This document shows positions 1 to 8,788 of a stretch of 64,000 bases of DNA, one piece after another. Made by a program: the position numbers and the translations under genes. The DNA comes from Mycobacterium sp. Root265. GTDB lineage: Bacteria; Actinomycetota; Actinomycetes; Mycobacteriales; Mycobacteriaceae. Location of the stretch: the NCBI RefSeq assembly GCF_001428895.1, contig NZ_LMJA01000011.1:1-64000 (forward strand), read 5' to 3'. The stretch's first letter is position 1. Every line of letters begins with the position of its first letter. Below the pieces are notes generated by a model. It was not told the origin of the DNA. It saw only the letters and a program-made list of their open reading frames with translations, and did not search any database.

Positions 1-128
1 AACCTGACCAGGCTCCACCACGCCACCGGATAGCCCCGAGTCAGCAGCCACAGACGGCCAGCACCAAGAAACCGCCCAACCAATTCGCAACAGCCACTGG
101 TTCCGACTGAAACTCCACAAACCGCGAG
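1..128. other. Left-edge non-coding stretch
   Basis: No supported reading frame, strong hairpin or operator palindrome was seen here. It lies just downstream of the stop codon of the minus-strand acyl-CoA dehydrogenase. Confidence 0.5.
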
Positions 129-1277
129 TCAGAGGCCGAGGGATTTGGCGATGATCACCTTCATGACCTCGCTGGTGCCCGCGTAGATGCGGGCCACCCG
201 GGCATCGGTGTACAGCCGGGCGATCGGGTACTCCATCATGTAGCCGTAGCCGCCGAAGAGCTGCAGGCAGCGGTCGATCACCCGGGCCTGCATCTCGGTG
301 CAGAACAGCTTCACCCGGGCCGCGTCCGGCGCGGACAGCTCACCGTCGACATGCAGTGTGACGGCCCGGTCCAGCATCGCCTGGGCGGCCTCCACCTCCG
401 TCGAGCAGGCCGCCAGTTCGAACTTGGTGTTCTGGAACGACGCCACCGGCGTGCCGAACGCCTTGCGATCCTTGGTGTAGTCGATGGCCGCGGCGATCGC
501 CGAGCGGGCCTGCGCCACCGAGCCCACCGCCACCGTCAGCCGCTCCTGGGCCAGGTTGTGGCCGAGGTAGCTGAACGCCTCCCCCACCTCGCCGAGCACA
601 TTGGCGGCGGGCACCCGGACGTCGACGAACGACAGCTCCGCGGTGTCCTGCACCTTGCAGCCCATCTTCTCCAGCTCCCGGCCGCGGGTGAACCCGGCCA
701 TCCCGTCCTCGACGACTAACAGGGTCAGACCCTTGCGCCGGTTGTCGGGATCGGTCGAGGTGCGCGCGACGACGACGACGAGGTCGGCCTGCATGCCGCC
801 GGTGATGAAGGTCTTGGCGCCGTTGACGATCCAGTGATCGCCGTCCTGCACCGCGGTGGTGCGCATACCGGCCAGATCCGAACCGGTGCCGGGTTCGGTC
901 ATCGCCACCGCGGTGAGCAGCGTCCCGTCGGCCAGGCCCGGGAACCAGCGCTTACGCTGCTCCTCGTTCGCGTAGTGCAGGAAGTACGGCAGGATCACCT
1001 CGAGCTGGGTGCGCACCGTGGACAGCGTCACCAGAGCCTTGGCGGCCTCCTCCTGGAGCACCACGTTGTAGCGGTAGTCCGGACTGCCGCCGCCGCCGTA
1101 CTCCTCGGGAATGGCGACGCCGAGCATGCCCAGGCTGCCCATCTTCTCGAACACCGCGCGCGGCATCCGGCCACCCTTTTCCCACTCCGGGTAGGCCGGC
1201 ACCACTTCCTTCTCGACGAAATCGCGCGCGAGTTCGCGGAAAGCCTCGTGATCCTCGGTGAACAGATTGCGTTGCAC
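129..1277 (-). CDS. Acyl-CoA dehydrogenase, LCAD/isovaleryl-type
   Basis: FAD-dependent alpha,beta-dehydrogenation of an acyl-CoA. The 382-aa length is normal for the family. The N-terminal helical domain, the middle beta domain (TEPGTGSDL, residues 128-135) and the C-terminal FAD/tetramer region (RKAFG 271-275, FGGYGYMMEY 341-350) are all present. The usual catalytic Glu of the YEGT motif is Ala366 (YAGT). Glu245 in LAQERL sits on the helix that carries the base in isovaleryl- and long-chain enzymes, so it is the likely catalytic base. It starts at GTG with a GAAAGGG ribosome site. It is last in a minus-strand run with thiolase, crotonase and CoA-transferase genes. Substrate unknown. Confidence 0.93.
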   Translation of the reverse strand: MQRNLFTEDHEAFRELARDFVEKEVVPAYPEWEKGGRMPRAVFEKMGSLGMLGVAIPEEYGGGGSPDYRYNVVLQEEAAKALVTLSTVRTQLEVILPYFLHYANEEQRKRWFPGLADGTLLTAVAMTEPGTGSDLAGMRTTAVQDGDHWIVNGAKTFITGGMQADLVVVVARTSTDPDNRRKGLTLLVVEDGMAGFTRGRELEKMGCKVQDTAELSFVDVRVPAANVLGEVGEAFSYLGHNLAQERLTVAVGSVAQARSAIAAAIDYTKDRKAFGTPVASFQNTKFELAACSTEVEAAQAMLDRAVTLHVDGELSAPDAARVKLFCTEMQARVIDRCLQLFGGYGYMMEYPIARLYTDARVARIYAGTSEVMKVIIAKSLGL

Positions 1278-1292
1278 GTGAAGCCCTTTCGA

Positions 1293-2438
1293 CTAGAAGA
1301 CGTACTCGACCAGGGTGGCGTTGGCGGTCCCGCCGCCCTCGCACATGGTCTGCAGCCCGTAGCGGATGCCGTTGGCGCGCATGTGATGGATCATCCGGGT
1401 CATCAGCACCGCACCGGAGGCGCCGAGCGGATGTCCGAGCGAGATGGCACCGCCCAGCGGGTTGAGCTTCGCCTCGTCCACTCCGGTTTCGGCCAGCCAC
1501 GCCAGCGGCACCGGCGCGAACGCCTCGTTGACCTCGAAGACGCCGACATCGTCGATCCCGACGCCGGCCTTGTGCAGCACCTTCTCCGTCGCCGGGATGG
1601 GTCCGGTCAGCATCAGCACCGGGTCGGCTCCGGTGACGGCACCGGCGCGGTAGTACACCAGCGGGGTCAGGCCCAGGTTGAGCGCCTGATCGGCGGTCAT
1701 CACCAGCAGTGCGGCCGCACCGTCGGAGATCTGTGAGGAGTTGCCGGCGTGGATGACGCCGTCCTCGGTGAAAGCCGGTTTGAGCCCGGCCAGCTTCTCG
1801 ACCGTGGTGCCGCGCCGGATTCCCTCGTCATCGGTGATGACGTCATCGTCGGTGAAGACGGGCACGATCTGATCGATGAAGGCGCCGGCGTCCTGCGCCG
1901 CGGCGGCGCGGTCATGTGACTGCGCCGAGTACTCGTCGCAGCGCGCTCGCGACAGATCCCATTTCTGGCAGATCAGTTCCGCCGAGATGCCCTGGTTGAA
2001 GGAGAAATCGTCATAGCGGGCAAAGACTTTCGGGCCGTACGGCTGGCCGGTGGCGCGCGCCGCACCCAGTGGCACCCGGCTCATCACCTCGACACCACCT
2101 GCCACCACCACGTCCTGCTGACCGGACATGACGGCCTGCACCGCGAAGTCCAGCGCCTGCTGGCTGGACCCGCACGCCCGGTTGACCGTGGTGCCGGGGA
2201 TGCTCTCCGGCCAGCCCGCGGCCAGCACCGAGTAGCGCCCGATATTGCTGGACTGATCGCCCACCTGGGACACACAGCCCCACACCACATCGTCGATCAG
2301 GGCCGGATCGACCCCGGTGCGCTCGACGAGTTCCTTGAGCACCACCGCGGACAGGTCGGCGGCGTGCTGGGCGGACAGTCCGCCGTTGCGTTTGCCCACC
2401 GGTGTGCGCACGGCTCCGACGATGACGGTTTCACGCAT
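1293..2438 (-). CDS. Thiolase (acetyl-CoA C-acyltransferase)
   Basis: Thiolytic cleavage (or condensation) of 3-ketoacyl-CoA. All family motifs are intact: nucleophile Cys89 in NRACGSS, NEAF near the C-terminal third, GHPLGASGA with the catalytic His, and the second Cys in MCEGGG close to the C-terminus. Length (381 aa) fits a degradative thiolase. The ATG has an AAGGAG ribosome site. It begins 5 nt after the stop of the crotonase gene and ends 15 nt before the acyl-CoA dehydrogenase start, so the three are probably co-transcribed as a beta-oxidation module. Confidence 0.94.
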   Translation of the reverse strand: MRETVIVGAVRTPVGKRNGGLSAQHAADLSAVVLKELVERTGVDPALIDDVVWGCVSQVGDQSSNIGRYSVLAAGWPESIPGTTVNRACGSSQQALDFAVQAVMSGQQDVVVAGGVEVMSRVPLGAARATGQPYGPKVFARYDDFSFNQGISAELICQKWDLSRARCDEYSAQSHDRAAAAQDAGAFIDQIVPVFTDDDVITDDEGIRRGTTVEKLAGLKPAFTEDGVIHAGNSSQISDGAAALLVMTADQALNLGLTPLVYYRAGAVTGADPVLMLTGPIPATEKVLHKAGVGIDDVGVFEVNEAFAPVPLAWLAETGVDEAKLNPLGGAISLGHPLGASGAVLMTRMIHHMRANGIRYGLQTMCEGGGTANATLVEYVF

Positions 2439-2443
2439 GGGCT

Positions 2444-3235
2444 CTACTCCTTAGTGGGCGGGACCGCCCAGGTTCCGGTGAATTCTGGTTCCCGTTTGGC
2501 GGCGAAGGCCGAATAGGCCTCCCCCGAGTCGGCGGTGGCGAAATTGCCGGGCTGCGCGCGGGCCTCGTTGGCCAGCGCCTCGGCGAAGGTGGCGGTGGCT
2601 CCGTCGTTGAGCAGCGCCTTGCTCTGCGACAGAGCGAACGGCGGTCCGTCGGCCAGCCGTTGCGCCAACCCGCCGACAAATCCGTCGATCGCATCGGCGT
2701 CCTGCACCCAGGTCACCAGCCCCAGCTCATGCGCCTCGGCGGCGTCGATCATATCGGCTAGCAGCACAAGACGTTTGGCCTGCTGCAGGCCGACGAGTTT
2801 GGGCAGCAGCCAGGATCCACCGAGATCGACCGACAGCCCACGCTTGGAGAAGATCTGGCAGAACTTCGACTCCGGGGTGGCCACCACCAGGTCGCAGCCC
2901 AGCGCCAGGTTCCAGCCGGCGCCGACCGCGACGCCGGTGACCTTGGCGATGGTCGGCACCGTCAGGTTGTGCAGCGCGAGGGCGACATCGGTGAGCCGCT
3001 GCAGCTTTCGCCGCGGATGGATGACCTCGCCGGTGCCGATGTCGGCGCCGGAACAGAACGCCCCGCCGGCACCGGTGAGCACCACCGCGCGTACCGAATC
3101 GTCGGTGTCGGCTGCGCGGAGCGCCGCCGCCAGTGCATGCCACAGTTCGACGTCGATGGCGTTCTTGCGGTGCGGCCGGTTCAGGGTCAGGGTGCGCACC
3201 CCGTCGCGGTCGTCGATCAGCAACACATCACTCAT
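2444..3235 (-). CDS. Enoyl-CoA hydratase/isomerase (crotonase) family protein
   Basis: Crotonase-fold protein of 263 aa. The start at 3235 (MSDVLLID) is chosen because the longer frame adds an N-terminus unlike the family. The oxyanion-hole segments are visible (AFCSGADIG; VGAGWNLALG). The positions of the two catalytic glutamates of classical enoyl-CoA hydratase are not Glu: the second falls at Asp in GLSVDLGG, as in isomerase or ring-modifying members. It could be an isomerase, hydratase or hydrolase; the sequence does not decide. It sits between the CoA-transferase and thiolase genes. Confidence 0.88.
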   Translation of the reverse strand: MSDVLLIDDRDGVRTLTLNRPHRKNAIDVELWHALAAALRAADTDDSVRAVVLTGAGGAFCSGADIGTGEVIHPRRKLQRLTDVALALHNLTVPTIAKVTGVAVGAGWNLALGCDLVVATPESKFCQIFSKRGLSVDLGGSWLLPKLVGLQQAKRLVLLADMIDAAEAHELGLVTWVQDADAIDGFVGGLAQRLADGPPFALSQSKALLNDGATATFAEALANEARAQPGNFATADSGEAYSAFAAKREPEFTGTWAVPPTKE

Positions 3236-3266
3236 GCGCGATCCGCCTTCGGCTCCTCGCTGGTGC

Positions 3267-4487
3267 TCACGCGTACACCGGGCCGATCGCACCCTCACCG
3301 CGCAGGGCGGCCAATTCCTCGGCGGTGTACCCGAGTTCCCGCAGGACGTCGTCGGTGTGCTCCCCCAGGCCGGGTACCGCACCCATCCCCAACTCCAGAC
3401 CGCTGACCACCGGTGGCGGCAGCAACGCGGCGATCTCGCCGTTGGGCGTGCCGACCTGCCGCCAGCGGTCCCGGGCCTTCAGATGCGGGTGCGCGATGAC
3501 CTCGCTGGGCTTGTTGTAGCGCGAGTTGCCGATCCCGGCGGCATCGGCGATGCGCTGGATATCGTCGAGATCACGCTGTGTGCACCATGATTCGATGGCC
3601 GCGTTGAGCTCATCACGGTGCGCGCACCGCTCCGGGTTGGACGCGAACCGCGGGTCGTCGGCCAGGTCGGGGCGTTCGATGATCTCCCGGGCCAGCCGCT
3701 GCCATTCCCGGTCGTTGGTGGTGCCGAGCACCACCGTCTGCCCGTCACGGGTCCCGAACGAGCCATAGGGCGCGACGGCCGGAGAGCTCATACCGAGGGG
3801 CTCCTGATCGATCCCCGAGTGCTGGGTGTAGGTCAACTGGTAGCCCATGATGTCGGTCATGGTGTCGAACAGGCTGACCGCGACGGCCGGGGCGGCATCG
3901 GCGGCGCCGTTGCGCGCCCGGCCCAGCAGCAGCGCCATGATCGACAGTGCCGAATACAGGCCGGTGGTGATATCGGCGACCGGCGCACCGGGCTTGGCGG
4001 GCATCCCCGGATAGCCGGTGGCCGCGCACGATCCCGATTCCGCCTGCACCAGAAGGTCATACGCGCGCTTCTCGGACAGCGGGCCGCCCGGGCCGTAGCC
4101 GTCGATCTCGACCGGGATCACCTGCGGGTGCCGCGCCCGCAGGTCCGCGGGACCCAACCCGAGTCGCGCGGTCGCCCCGGGGGCGAGGTTGGACACGAAC
4201 GCGTCGGCACCGGCGAGCAACCGGTGCAGCACGTCCATACCCGCAGGCGATTTCAGGTTCAGGGTCACCGATTGCTTACCCCGGTTCGCCCACACGAAGT
4301 GGGCGGCCAGGCCGTTCACCACATCGTCGTAGTCGCGGGCGAAATCCCCACCCTTGGGGTTCTCGATCTTGATCACCCGGGCGCCGAAGTCGGCGAGCAC
4401 CCTGGTGCACATCGGCGCGGACACCGCCTGCTCCATGGCGATGACGGTGATGCCGGCCAACGGCAATGCCGGCCCGGTGGTGCTCAT
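3267..4487 (-). CDS. CaiB/BaiF family (class III) CoA-transferase
   Basis: Transfers CoA between acyl donor and acid acceptor, or acts as an acyl-CoA racemase; both occur in this fold. The 406-aa protein has the N-terminal Rossmann-like motif (ADFGARVIKIENP) and the segment AYDLLVQAESG carrying the conserved catalytic Asp, so it looks active. The ATG follows GAGGGGATC. It lies between a hairpin that probably ends transcription of the upstream dehydrogenase (4511-4571) and the crotonase gene, so it may be the first gene of the crotonase-thiolase-dehydrogenase unit. Its likely role is activation of a carboxylic acid without ATP. Confidence 0.92.
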   Translation of the reverse strand: MSTTGPALPLAGITVIAMEQAVSAPMCTRVLADFGARVIKIENPKGGDFARDYDDVVNGLAAHFVWANRGKQSVTLNLKSPAGMDVLHRLLAGADAFVSNLAPGATARLGLGPADLRARHPQVIPVEIDGYGPGGPLSEKRAYDLLVQAESGSCAATGYPGMPAKPGAPVADITTGLYSALSIMALLLGRARNGAADAAPAVAVSLFDTMTDIMGYQLTYTQHSGIDQEPLGMSSPAVAPYGSFGTRDGQTVVLGTTNDREWQRLAREIIERPDLADDPRFASNPERCAHRDELNAAIESWCTQRDLDDIQRIADAAGIGNSRYNKPSEVIAHPHLKARDRWRQVGTPNGEIAALLPPPVVSGLELGMGAVPGLGEHTDDVLRELGYTAEELAALRGEGAIGPVYA

Positions 4488-4510
4488 GAATATGATCCCC
4501 TCTGCCTGAA

Positions 4511-4571
4511 CGCGAGATTGCCGTTATCACGACAAAGTGCGAGTGGACATGACGATAACCGCACCCTCGCG
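4511..4571 (-). terminator. Imperfect long-stem hairpin between minus-strand genes
   Basis: Arms 4511-4528 and 4554-4571 pair at 15 of 18 positions around a 25-nt loop. It begins 13 nt after the stop of the dehydrogenase at 4584-5762 and precedes the CoA-transferase gene. It is probably a terminator or 3'-end processing hairpin. It has no T-tract. Confidence 0.55.
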
Positions 4572-4583
4572 TGACTCTTCAGG

Positions 4584-5762
4584 TCAGTAGCTCTTGGGAA
4601 GGCCCAGGACATTGGCCGACAGGAAGTTCAGGATCATCTCCTGGCTGACCGGGGCGATCTTCATCAGGCGGGACTCCCGGAAGAACCGGGAGATGTTGTA
4701 CTCCTCGGAGTAGCCCATCCCGCCGTGGGTCTGCAGCGCGCGGTCCGCGGCGTCGAACCCGGCATCGGCGCACAGGTACTTGGCCATGTTGGCCTCCCGT
4801 CCGCAGGACTGGCCGTTGTCATACAGCCAGGTGGCTTTGCGCAGGATCAGTTCGGCGGCGTCCAGGCGTGCCAGGGAGTCGGCCAGCGGGAACTGGATGC
4901 CCTGGTTTTTGCCGATCGGACGGTCGAACACCACCCGCTCGTTGGCGTATTTCACCGCGCGGTCCAGCGCCACCCTGCCGATGCCCAGGGCCTCGGCGGC
5001 GATCAGCATCCGCTCCGGATTGAGTCCGTGCAGGATGTAGGAGAAGCCCTTGCCCTCGTCACCGATGCGATCCTCGACGGGGATCCGCAGGTCGTCGATG
5101 AACACCTCGTTGGAGCTGACGGCGTTGCGGCCCATCTTCTTGATCGGCCGGATGTCGACGTGATCGCGGTCGATGTCGGTGAGGAACAGGGTCAGACCGT
5201 CGGTGGGCTTGGCGGCCTCGTCCCGCGGTGTGGTGCGAGTCAGCAGCAGGATCTTCTCCGACTCCAGCGCCTTGGAGATCCACACCTTGCGGCCGTTGAC
5301 GACGTAGTGGTCGCCATCGCGCTTGGCGAAGGTGGTGATGCGCGAGGTGTCCAGTCCGGCACCGGGTTCGGTGACCCCGAAGCACACGTGCAGGTCGCCG
5401 TTGACGATGCGCGGCAGCGTCGCCTTTTTCATCTCCTCGGATCCGAAGACCACCACCGGTTGCATACCGAAGATCGACATGTGGATGGCGCTGGCGGCGT
5501 TCATGGCGCCACCGGAGCGGGCCACCTCCTCGGCGAGGATGGTGGCCTCGGTGATGCCCAGACCGTGCCCGCCGTACTCCTCCGGGATGGTCATGCCCAA
5601 CCAGCCGCCGGCGGCGATCGCGTCGTAGAACTCGGTCGGGAACTCGTGCGCCTGGTCTTTTTCCATCCAGTAGTGATCGTCGAACCTGGACGCCAACTCG
5701 GCCACCGATTTGCGGATCAGCTGCTGATCCTCGGTCAGTTCGAAGTTCATTCCCTCAGACAC
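4584..5762 (-). CDS. Acyl-CoA dehydrogenase
   Basis: FAD-linked acyl-CoA dehydrogenase, 392 aa. The N-terminal helices, IPEEYGGHGLG (59-69) and TEPGAGLDTS (131-140) are typical. There is no Glu at the YEGT position (it reads IAPVSQEM). Glu250 in LNPERML is on the alternative catalytic helix and is the likely base. GTG at 5762 is preceded by GAGGAGGA, better than the internal ATG at 5750. It is flanked by hairpins on both sides (4511-4571 and 5793-5816) and may be transcribed alone. Confidence 0.92.
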   Translation of the reverse strand: MSEGMNFELTEDQQLIRKSVAELASRFDDHYWMEKDQAHEFPTEFYDAIAAGGWLGMTIPEEYGGHGLGITEATILAEEVARSGGAMNAASAIHMSIFGMQPVVVFGSEEMKKATLPRIVNGDLHVCFGVTEPGAGLDTSRITTFAKRDGDHYVVNGRKVWISKALESEKILLLTRTTPRDEAAKPTDGLTLFLTDIDRDHVDIRPIKKMGRNAVSSNEVFIDDLRIPVEDRIGDEGKGFSYILHGLNPERMLIAAEALGIGRVALDRAVKYANERVVFDRPIGKNQGIQFPLADSLARLDAAELILRKATWLYDNGQSCGREANMAKYLCADAGFDAADRALQTHGGMGYSEEYNISRFFRESRLMKIAPVSQEMILNFLSANVLGLPKSY

Positions 5763-5792
5763 AGTTCCTCCTCAGTCCGTGCACGCGACGGC

Positions 5793-5816
5793 ACGGTGCA
5801 GGTGTTCCTGCACCGT
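5793..5816 (-). terminator. Perfect 10-bp stem with TGTT loop
   Basis: ACGGTGCAGG at 5793-5802 pairs perfectly with 5807-5816. It lies 21 nt beyond the stop codon of the amidohydrolase at 5837 on the minus strand. No T-tract follows. Likely terminator of the amidohydrolase transcript. Confidence 0.6.
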
Positions 5817-5836
5817 CCGCCGAATACGCTCTCTGG

Positions 5837-7135
5837 CTAGTCTTGGACGCCGCTCACCGCGCGCGCGTTGGCGGTGAAGTCGGCGACCTCGGCGCCCGAG
5901 CGCTTGTCGTGCGAGCTCGACGCCTGGATCGAAATATCGTGCCCCTCGGCCTGTTTGCGCAGCGCGCCGACGGTGGCCTGTTCGCGCGGGATGTGCTTGA
6001 AGGGCTCGAAGTGATACAGCCGCATCGCGTTCTCGTGGGTGATCTTGTTGATCTCGTCGTCGGGAACGTCGTAGGTGTCGAACACCGCGTGCAGTTCCTC
6101 GGGGGCCCCGGGCCACATCGAGTCCGAGTGCGGGTAATCCATCTCCCAGCAGATGTTGTCCACGCCGATCATGTGGCGGTTCTTCACGCCGACCGGATCG
6201 GAGATGAAGCACGTCATGAAGTGCTCACGGAACACCTCCGAGGGCAACTTGCCGCCGAAGTCCTGATGCGTCCAGGTCGAATGCATCTCATAGGTGCGGT
6301 CCACCCGGTCCAGGAAATACGGGATCCACCCGGTGCCGCCCTCACTCAGGGCGATCTTCAGGTCCGGGTAGGCCTTGATCGGCGCCGACCACAGCAGATC
6401 CGCGGCGGCCTGCACGATGTTCATCGGCTGCAGGGTGATCATGACGTCCATCGGCGCATCGGGCGCGGTGATGGCCAGCCGGCCCGAGGATCCGATGTGC
6501 ACGTTCATCACGGTGTCGGTGTCCACCAGCGCATCCCACAGCGGCTTCCAGTACTCCAGGTCGTGGAAGCTCGGATAGCCCAGCGCCGACGGGTTCTCGG
6601 TGAAGGTCAGCGAGTGCACGCCCTTTTTCGACACCCGCCGGATCTCCTGCGCGCACAACTCGGGATCCCAGATCGCCGGGATCGCCATCGGGATGAACCG
6701 GCCGGGATGCGAGGCGCACCAGTCATCGATGTGCCAGTCGTTGTAGGCCTGCACCAGTGCCATCGAGAATTCGGCGTCCTCGGTGGCGAACAGCCGCGCC
6801 GCGAAACCCGGGAACGAGGGGAAGTTCATCGTCGCCAGCACGCCGCCGGCGTTCATGTCCTTGACGCGTTCGGCGGCGTCGTAGCAGCCCTTGCGGATCT
6901 CATCGAGTCCGGTGGGCTCCAGGCCGTACTCCTCCTTGGGGCGGCCGGCGACCGCGTTGAGGGCCACGTTCGGGATCACCGTGTCGCGGAACTGCCAGGT
7001 GTCGGATCCGTCCGGGTTGTGCACCAACCGCGGCGCCTCGTCGACATATTTCGCCGGCAGGTGGTTCTTGAACATATCCGGCGGTTCGATGATGTGGTCA
7101 TCGACGCTGATCAGAATCATGTCGTCTTGGTGCAT
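5837..7135 (-). CDS. Amidohydrolase family 2 protein (ACMSD-like)
   Basis: TIM-barrel metal-dependent hydrolase/decarboxylase of the amidohydrolase-2 group, 432 aa. Start at 7135 (MHQDDMILIS) has a GAAGGGAC ribosome site; an upstream frame extension is unlike the family. The first metal motif reads VDDHIIEPP (D-x-H rather than H-x-H). Later motifs include NVHIGSSG and DYPHSDS with the metal-binding Asp. Relatives include aminocarboxymuconate-semialdehyde and resorcylate decarboxylases, so decarboxylation or hydrolysis of a ring-cleavage product is possible. It is divergent from the Rieske gene across a 309-nt spacer. A similar protein lies at 23963-25150. Confidence 0.88.
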   Translation of the reverse strand: MHQDDMILISVDDHIIEPPDMFKNHLPAKYVDEAPRLVHNPDGSDTWQFRDTVIPNVALNAVAGRPKEEYGLEPTGLDEIRKGCYDAAERVKDMNAGGVLATMNFPSFPGFAARLFATEDAEFSMALVQAYNDWHIDDWCASHPGRFIPMAIPAIWDPELCAQEIRRVSKKGVHSLTFTENPSALGYPSFHDLEYWKPLWDALVDTDTVMNVHIGSSGRLAITAPDAPMDVMITLQPMNIVQAAADLLWSAPIKAYPDLKIALSEGGTGWIPYFLDRVDRTYEMHSTWTHQDFGGKLPSEVFREHFMTCFISDPVGVKNRHMIGVDNICWEMDYPHSDSMWPGAPEELHAVFDTYDVPDDEINKITHENAMRLYHFEPFKHIPREQATVGALRKQAEGHDISIQASSSHDKRSGAEVADFTANARAVSGVQD

Positions 7136-7444
7136 GGGCCGTCCCTTCGGGGTTCCATCGTCGAACGCTGGAGATTCTCGATACATGCAAACTAACTTCT
7201 CACAGTACGAGAATCAACGTCCGAGAGCGTTCTCGGTGCCCCTGACCGCGTATTTCGGTCCTCGCCGCGGCCACGGGCAGGCTGATTCACGGGCGTCTTC
7301 ATTGACCTTACGACCAAAGACTGGAAATCTGTTAGTCAGTTATGAGAATATGATTCTCGTACCGGAGAAGCCGCGGACATCAGCTGGACTTCCAGCCTGG
7401 CCGCGAGCGGCAGACCCGAACGAACACACCAGAGAGGTTGCACC
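7136..7444. promoter_or_regulatory. Divergent control region, amidohydrolase/Rieske genes
   Basis: No gene is supported. It holds the perfect operator palindrome at 7344-7358, a near-palindrome at 7221-7236 (CCGAGAGCGTTCTCGG), an isolated ATTCTC at 7174-7179 and TTCTC/GAGAA arms at 7197-7201 and 7209-7213. The clustering of the same hexamer suggests more than one repressor contact for the two divergent promoters. Confidence 0.65.
7344..7358. promoter_or_regulatory. Operator palindrome GAGAAT-ATG-ATTCTC
   Basis: Perfect 6-3-6 inverted repeat, 86 nt upstream of the Rieske start. The centre can be read as a -10 element (TATGAT, 7349-7354), so a bound repressor would block the promoter. Same palindrome as at 12817, 44498 and 47442. 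Confidence 0.8.
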
Positions 7445-8788
7445 GTGGCGTTTTTCCCCAAACCAGCAGCGGGAAGCTGGACCGAGAACTGGCCGGAACT
7501 CGGCACGGCACCGGTTGACTACACCGATTCCGTCGATCCCGAGCACTGGAAGCTGGAACAGCAGGCCATCTTCCGCAAGACCTGGCTGCACATGGGCCGG
7601 GTGGAACTGGTCCCCAAGAAGGGCCGCTACGTCACCCGCGAACTGCCGTCGGTCGGCCCCGGCGTGTCGATCATCATCGTCAACGACGGCGACGAGATCC
7701 GCGCCTTCTACAACCTGTGCCGTCACCGCGGCAACAAGCTGGTGTGGAACGACTACCCGAACGAAGAGGTCTCCGGAAGCTGCCGGCAGTTCGTCTGCAA
7801 GTACCACGCCTGGCGTTACGACCTGAAGGGCGATCTGACCTTCGTCCAGCAGGAGAGCGAGTTCTTCGACCTGGACAAGGCCGACTACCCGCTCAAGTCG
7901 GTGCGCTGCGAGGTCTGGGAAGGCTTCATCTTCGTCAACTTCGACGATGACGCGGTCTCGCTGGAGGAATACCTCGGCGAGTTCGGCGAGGGCCTCAAGG
8001 GCTACCCGTTCCACGAGATGACCGAGCACTACAGCTACCGCTCGGAGATCAAGGCGAACTGGAAGCTGTTCATCGACGCGTTCACCGAGTTCTACCACGC
8101 GCCGATCCTGCACATGAAGCAGGCGGAGAAGGAGGAGGCCGAGAAGCTGGCCAAGTTCGGCTTCGAGGCGCTGGCCTACGACATCAAGGACGACCACTCG
8201 ATGGTGTCGTCGTGGGGCGGAATGTCGCCGCCGAAGGACATCAGCATGGTCAAGCCCATCGAGCAGATCCTGCACAGCGGGCTGTTCGGGCCGTGGGACC
8301 GGCCCGACATCGACGGCATCCTGCCCGAGGAGCTGCCGCCGGCCATCAACCCGGGACGGCACAAGACCTGGGGCACCGACTCTTTCGAGTTCTTCCCGAA
8401 CTGGACGCTGCTGTTCTGGGTGCCGGGCTGGTACCTCACCTACAACTACTGGCCCACCGGCGTGGACAGCCACATCTTCGAGGCCGACCTGTACTTCGTG
8501 CCGCCGAAGAACCTGCGCGAACGCCTGTCGCAGGAGCTGGCCGCGGTGACGTTCAAGGAGTACGCGTTCCAGGACGCCAACACCCTCGAAGCCACCCAGT
8601 CCCAGATCGGCACGCGCGCCGTCACCGAATTCCCGCTGTGCGACCAGGAAATCCTGCTTCGCCACCTGCACATGACCGCGCACCAGTACGTTGACAGGTA
8701 CAAGGCGAGCCTCGAAGAAAAGGCGGCCGACGCATCGGCAAACGGCGCCGCGGCCACGAAGACCGAGAAGGAATCAGCAAATGTCTAA
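7445..8788 (+). CDS. Rieske [2Fe-2S] ring-hydroxylating oxygenase, alpha subunit
   Basis: Terminal oxygenase that would hydroxylate a ring or demethylate a substrate with O2 and electrons from a ferredoxin. 447 aa. The Rieske cluster ligands are Cys92/His94 and Cys118/His121. The 23-residue gap between His94 and Cys118 is longer than the common 15-17 and contains an extra Cys113. The mononuclear iron site shows as FTEFYHAPILH (His218, His223). GTG start with AGAGAGG upstream. No beta subunit, reductase or dedicated ferredoxin lies beside it; the [2Fe-2S] ferredoxin at 47490 shares the same operator. It is first in a six-gene plus-strand unit. Confidence 0.94.
   Translation: MAFFPKPAAGSWTENWPELGTAPVDYTDSVDPEHWKLEQQAIFRKTWLHMGRVELVPKKGRYVTRELPSVGPGVSIIIVNDGDEIRAFYNLCRHRGNKLVWNDYPNEEVSGSCRQFVCKYHAWRYDLKGDLTFVQQESEFFDLDKADYPLKSVRCEVWEGFIFVNFDDDAVSLEEYLGEFGEGLKGYPFHEMTEHYSYRSEIKANWKLFIDAFTEFYHAPILHMKQAEKEEAEKLAKFGFEALAYDIKDDHSMVSSWGGMSPPKDISMVKPIEQILHSGLFGPWDRPDIDGILPEELPPAINPGRHKTWGTDSFEFFPNWTLLFWVPGWYLTYNYWPTGVDSHIFEADLYFVPPKNLRERLSQELAAVTFKEYAFQDANTLEATQSQIGTRAVTEFPLCDQEILLRHLHMTAHQYVDRYKASLEEKAADASANGAAATKTEKESANV

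Noticed and set aside
5843-7195. Long plus-strand open frames opposite real genes (also at 9116, 13583, 25093)
   Set aside because: High-GC antisense shadows: His/Arg/Gly-rich with no family match, opposite genes with intact catalytic motifs.
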